From NCBI GenBank assembly GCA_942493245.1, contig OW818685.1, positions 1,488,001 through 1,552,000 of the forward strand: a stretch of 64,000 nucleotides of DNA, in the 5' to 3' direction. The notes beneath the pieces are model-generated. The model saw nothing but the letters and a program-made list of their open reading frames with translations. It did not search any database and was not told the DNA's origin. Positions 61,596-64,000 of this stretch are shown piece by piece. Made by a program: the position numbers and the translations under genes. The stretch's first letter is position 1; each line of letters begins with the position of its first letter. The stretch is from DAOPYU01 sp942493245. GTDB taxonomy: Bacteria; Sumerlaeota; Sumerlaeia; UBA8349.

Positions 61596-62685
61596 GACCG
61601 TCCGCCTCCTGATGTCCCACTCCCACACCCGCTTCTTCCGCCAACCGATGCACCGCCCGCGCCCGCGCACACTGAACCGGCGCTGGACGCTCCATCGAAC
61701 CCGTTTCGAGGCGGTTCCGCCCCGCACATGGCATACAGTATTTCAGATCCGGACACGTAACGCAAGCCGAACGCACCACACGCTCGCGTTCGATCAACTC
61801 CGCGATCAACGTCTCCCACCCCTTCCGAAACGATCCGTTCCGCAGAGAATACGCCGGCTCGCGTAGCAACATGCACAAACACAGGTCGCCGAACGGCCCG
61901 ATGTGAAACGTCCAAGCCCCCGCTACACACACCACCACCTTGTCCGCTCGCTTCAAAGCCCGTCCCTGCGCTGCCTCCCAATCGCGCCGTTGCTTTCCCC
62001 ATACCTCGCGATGCAACCGCGAATCGAGCACCCTTCGGACCCCTTCTTCCGGGGGAAACGCATGCCGGAACGGTTCCGGATTTCCATCGAGACGCGGGAA
62101 GAGGTCCGTGTCGTAACTGAAATCCAACCCCCGTTCCGCGCAAAGATGCTCCAGAAGTTCCATCTCCTCCGCATTTTCCCGCATGGCCAGGCTCTTCACA
62201 CCCAGATGGGGAACCGCCTCCTGTAAAAGGTCCAACCCCGCCAACGCCCGCTCAAACGCCTCCGGGCAACCACACACCCGGCCATAGGAAGCCGCCGACG
62301 CGCCGTACAGCGAGACCTCGCACAGCACCGGCGGATAATCCCGCAGGAAAGCCGCTACTTCCGCGTCCACCAGCGTGCCATTGGTGAACAGTGTCAGCAA
62401 CATCCCCTTCTGAGCCGCATACCGGTAGATCTCCCGAAAATCGGGCCGTAAAAGCGGTTCTCCGCCCGTAATCAGCAACCGCAGACACCCGGCGTCCACC
62501 AATTCATCTATCACCCGCCGGATTTCACCCAGCGACAACTCCGGTTCGGACCGGTACGCTCCCATGTAGCAATGCACACACCGCAGATTGCAGCGCCAGG
62601 TTATCTCCAAACTCCCCGACAGGGGCACCCGCCCCTGCGAACGCACCACCTCCCGGGCATACTCGTCAAACGACACCGTTTCCAT
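61582..62685 (-). CDS. Radical SAM/SPASM peptide maturase
   Basis: A 367-aa enzyme. Radical SAM cysteines are C32-x3-C36-x2-C39 (CNLRCVHC), then LLITGGEPLLRPDF. The C-terminal SPASM domain shows C253, C269, C308, C311, C317, C320 and C339 (CVTCPDLKYCMPC), enough for two auxiliary [4Fe-4S] clusters as in PqqE or anaerobic sulfatase-maturase relatives. Such enzymes form thioether or C-C links on peptides held by a PqqD-like partner, and one is encoded 39 nt upstream. I used the ATG at 62685; a GTG at 62697 is also possible. Substrate assignment to the downstream peptides is inference from the operon. Confidence 0.9.
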   Translation of the reverse strand: METVSFDEYAREVVRSQGRVPLSGSLEITWRCNLRCVHCYMGAYRSEPELSLGEIRRVIDELVDAGCLRLLITGGEPLLRPDFREIYRYAAQKGMLLTLFTNGTLVDAEVAAFLRDYPPVLCEVSLYGASAASYGRVCGCPEAFERALAGLDLLQEAVPHLGVKSLAMRENAEEMELLEHLCAERGLDFSYDTDLFPRLDGNPEPFRHAFPPEEGVRRVLDSRLHREVWGKQRRDWEAAQGRALKRADKVVVCVAGAWTFHIGPFGDLCLCMLLREPAYSLRNGSFRKGWETLIAELIERERVVRSACVTCPDLKYCMPCAGRNRLETGSMERPAPVQCARARAVHRLAEEAGVGVGHQEADGHGAR

Positions 62686-62724
62686 CAACCCGCCCACCAG
62701 TTTCTCTCACCCATGCACCCGAAC

Positions 62725-63060
62725 TTACTCCGTTACTCGTTCTACCAAACGCGATTCTCTCAGTTCTTCCAGAAATTCCTCGATCTCAGAGATCACTTGA
62801 GCATGCGTATCCGCCCCTTCCACCGTACTCAGGTCGAACACGTCGGAAACCTTCTCGAACAATTCTTCCAAAGTCACCGGCCGCTCCAACGCCTCCCAGA
62901 TGACTCCCCCGACGGTGTTCAGGCGATACAGATACTCCAGTTGCGCCGTGCCACCTTCTCCCACCTGTACCAGTACCGTCTCTCCCGCTACTTCCCGCCG
63001 TACAACCCCATTGGTGCGCACATAACGGGCGGTCAACTTCGGATCAGTCCCTTCGCTCAT
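62725..63060 (-). CDS. PqqD-family peptide recognition protein
   Basis: A 111-aa protein. The core LEYLYRLNTVGGVIWEALERPVTLEELFEKV, then VISEIEEFLEELRESRLV, is the winged-helix RiPP recognition element of PqqD, which binds the leader of a precursor and presents it to the radical SAM enzyme. It opens the operon (ATG at 63060, GGA at 8 nt). The frame extends to 63099 without support. Together with the next genes it defines the pathway as peptide modification. Confidence 0.9.
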   Translation of the reverse strand: MSEGTDPKLTARYVRTNGVVRREVAGETVLVQVGEGGTAQLEYLYRLNTVGGVIWEALERPVTLEELFEKVSDVFDLSTVEGADTHAQVISEIEEFLEELRESRLVERVTE

Positions 63061-63092
63061 TTCTGTATCCAATCTGACAGAGAATAGCCTTC

Positions 63093-63120
63093 TTGACACA
63101 TCGAGAATCAGTGTTACACA
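63093..63120 (+). promoter_or_regulatory. Candidate promoter for rsmG
   Basis: Perfect TTGACA (63093-63098), 16-nt spacer, TACACA (63115-63120, weak -10). It overlaps the candidate minus-strand promoter of the peptide operon, so the two could interfere. Confidence 0.35.
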
Positions 63121-63139
63121 GGACCCGCAACCGGGTCAA
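63111..63139 (-). promoter_or_regulatory. Candidate promoter for the PqqD-radical SAM-peptide operon
   Basis: On the minus strand TTGACC (63134-63139), 17-nt spacer and TAACAC (63111-63116), about 50 nt before the PqqD start. The -10 box is a partial match. Confidence 0.35.
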
Positions 63140-63261
63140 CCTCGATCCATACAAGAACCTCCGGGTAGAAATGCTTGATGCCGTTCCACGCGCAGGTTAT
63201 GCTGACCCTGCGTGTGGAGAAACCTCTCCCACGCGCCACCCAGACACGCGGCAGGAACCCT

Positions 63262-64000
63262 ATGAATCCTTCTTCTCTCACCCCACGCCTTCAGGCTCTC
63301 GACGCCAGACAACAAGACCAGCTGGGTCTTTTGGCCCAACTGCTCCTCGAAGAGAACAAAACCACCAACCTGACCGCGATCCGCGATCTGGAGGGAATTC
63401 GCTCCCGCCATTTCGAAGATTCCCTGGTTGGCCTTCAAGTACTGGAAAACATTGAGATAGGAAAATCCAATCCTCCCGACAGCCCCCCACGCCGTCCACG
63501 CCTTCTCGACGTCGGATCGGGCGCTGGCCTGCCGGGTCTTGTTCTGGCCATCGCGCTGCCGGACTGGGAGGTGGTCTCGCTCGAAGCCACCGGCAAGAAG
63601 ACCCGTTTTCAACGGTTGGTTGCCAAGACGCTGGACCTCAAAAACGTGTTTGTGGTGGAAGGACGCGCCGAAGAAATGGCCCACCACCCCGAGTACCGGG
63701 AACAATTCGACGTGGTGACGGCCCGGGCGGTGGCCGCGTTGCCCCTGCTGACCGAACTGTGTGTTCCTTTTTTGCGCCCGGGAGGGCATTTCCTGGCCTG
63801 GAAAGGTTTCCGCATCGAAGAAGAACTTGTCACCACCCGGGAGGCGTGCAAACTCCTCGGAAGTGGGATTTCCGGTCAGGTTGCCTACCAGATTTCTCTG
63901 TTTCCCGGAGAGAGTGTTGCCGATGAAGCGTGTGGAACCTGCGTTCCCGACAGTTTGCCCCTGGAGGAAAACTCAGTCCCAGCGCTTACCCGGGATGTTT
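63262..64000 (+). CDS. rsmG: 16S rRNA (guanine-N7)-methyltransferase RsmG (GidB), runs off the window end
   Basis: The frame is open from the ATG at 63262 (CAGGAA upstream) to the end of the window, so the 3' end is missing. At 246 codons it is near complete. The family motifs are NLTAIRDLEGIRSRHFEDSL, the SAM-binding LLDVGSGAGLPGLVLAIALPDWEV, FDVVTARAVAALPLLTELCVPFLRPGG and WKG. RsmG methylates G527 (E. coli numbering) of 16S rRNA. A 63-nt insertion-like stretch (ENIEIGKSNPPDSPPRRPR) precedes the SAM motif. A hairpin at about 63186-63218 lies in its leader. It is divergent from the peptide operon. Confidence 0.92.
   Translation, partial: MNPSSLTPRLQALDARQQDQLGLLAQLLLEENKTTNLTAIRDLEGIRSRHFEDSLVGLQVLENIEIGKSNPPDSPPRRPRLLDVGSGAGLPGLVLAIALPDWEVVSLEATGKKTRFQRLVAKTLDLKNVFVVEGRAEEMAHHPEYREQFDVVTARAVAALPLLTELCVPFLRPGGHFLAWKGFRIEEELVTTREACKLLGSGISGQVAYQISLFPGESVADEACGTCVPDSLPLEENSVPALTRDV

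Noticed and set aside
63093..63455. 120-codon frame overlapping the rsmG start
   Set aside because: rsmG is supported by motifs in another frame; this one is Arg/Pro-rich noise.

Overview
The window comes from a GC-rich, Gram-negative-type bacterium that is probably uncultured and at least partly anaerobic. Supporting signs are a glycyl radical enzyme with its activase, several radical SAM proteins, corrinoid/folate one-carbon enzymes, Sec and Tat signal peptides, a type II secretion pseudopilin, a GT9 (heptosyltransferase-like) enzyme and secreted polysaccharide hydrolases. The mixture (agarase-like and rhamnosidase-like hydrolases, FG-GAP proteins, a PurF-like protein without its N-terminal cysteine) recalls PVC/FCB-side lineages such as Lentisphaerae, Hydrogenedentes or Sumerlaeota. 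That placement is inference from gene content only.

Layout. 1-11.3 kb: the tail of an unknown gene, a three-domain MTHFR/pterin-binding fusion, a very large GH106-like protein with an acidic tail, guanylate kinase, a B12-type radical SAM protein and a secreted STN-domain protein. 11.4-24.5 kb: a cNMP-binding protein, an AT-rich stretch, dnaA, gspG, an HD-GYP protein, a FolK-TsaE fusion in an operon with homoserine dehydrogenase, then envelope genes (GT39-like, SGNH hydrolase, GT9) and a periplasmic FKBP. 24.6-43.1 kb: catabolism and sensing (agarase-like enzyme, a lower-GC secreted protein, amphi-Trp protein, hydroxyproline dehydratase-type glycyl radical enzyme plus activase, MFS transporter, Tat-exported superoxide dismutase, two tandem chemoreceptors sharing nearly identical signalling domains, DUF3795 protein, GH4 enzyme, FG-GAP propeller, zinc alcohol dehydrogenase). 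43.3-52.6 kb: a degenerate metallophosphoesterase, a PurF-like enzyme behind an attenuator-like leader, an AvtA-like aminotransferase, a radical SAM/SPASM protein, a small orphan protein, and an operon of a BtrH-like protein with an ABC-2 exporter. 52.6-64 kb: a fused radical SAM protein, nth, pgpH, phoH, a peptide-modification operon and the start of rsmG.

The most notable system is the minus-strand operon at 63060-59849. It encodes a PqqD-like recognition protein, a radical SAM/SPASM maturase, three small paralogous peptides and an HPr-kinase-like ATPase. The peptides end in a shared Cys/His/Asp pattern (CTxHxHD, then 4-5 residues, then Cys) preceded by a conserved arginine/valine-rich leader. 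This has the architecture of a RiPP (ribosomally made, post-translationally modified peptide) pathway with three precursors. I do not recognise the precursor family, and no dedicated protease or exporter is adjacent. A BtrH/ABC-2 exporter operon and a second radical SAM/SPASM gene lie about 10 kb away.

The window also carries several families of perfect or near-perfect intergenic inverted repeats (near 430, 28.9, 32.3, 42.05 and 47.4-47.6 kb). I found no tRNA, rRNA, CRISPR array, insertion sequence or prophage.
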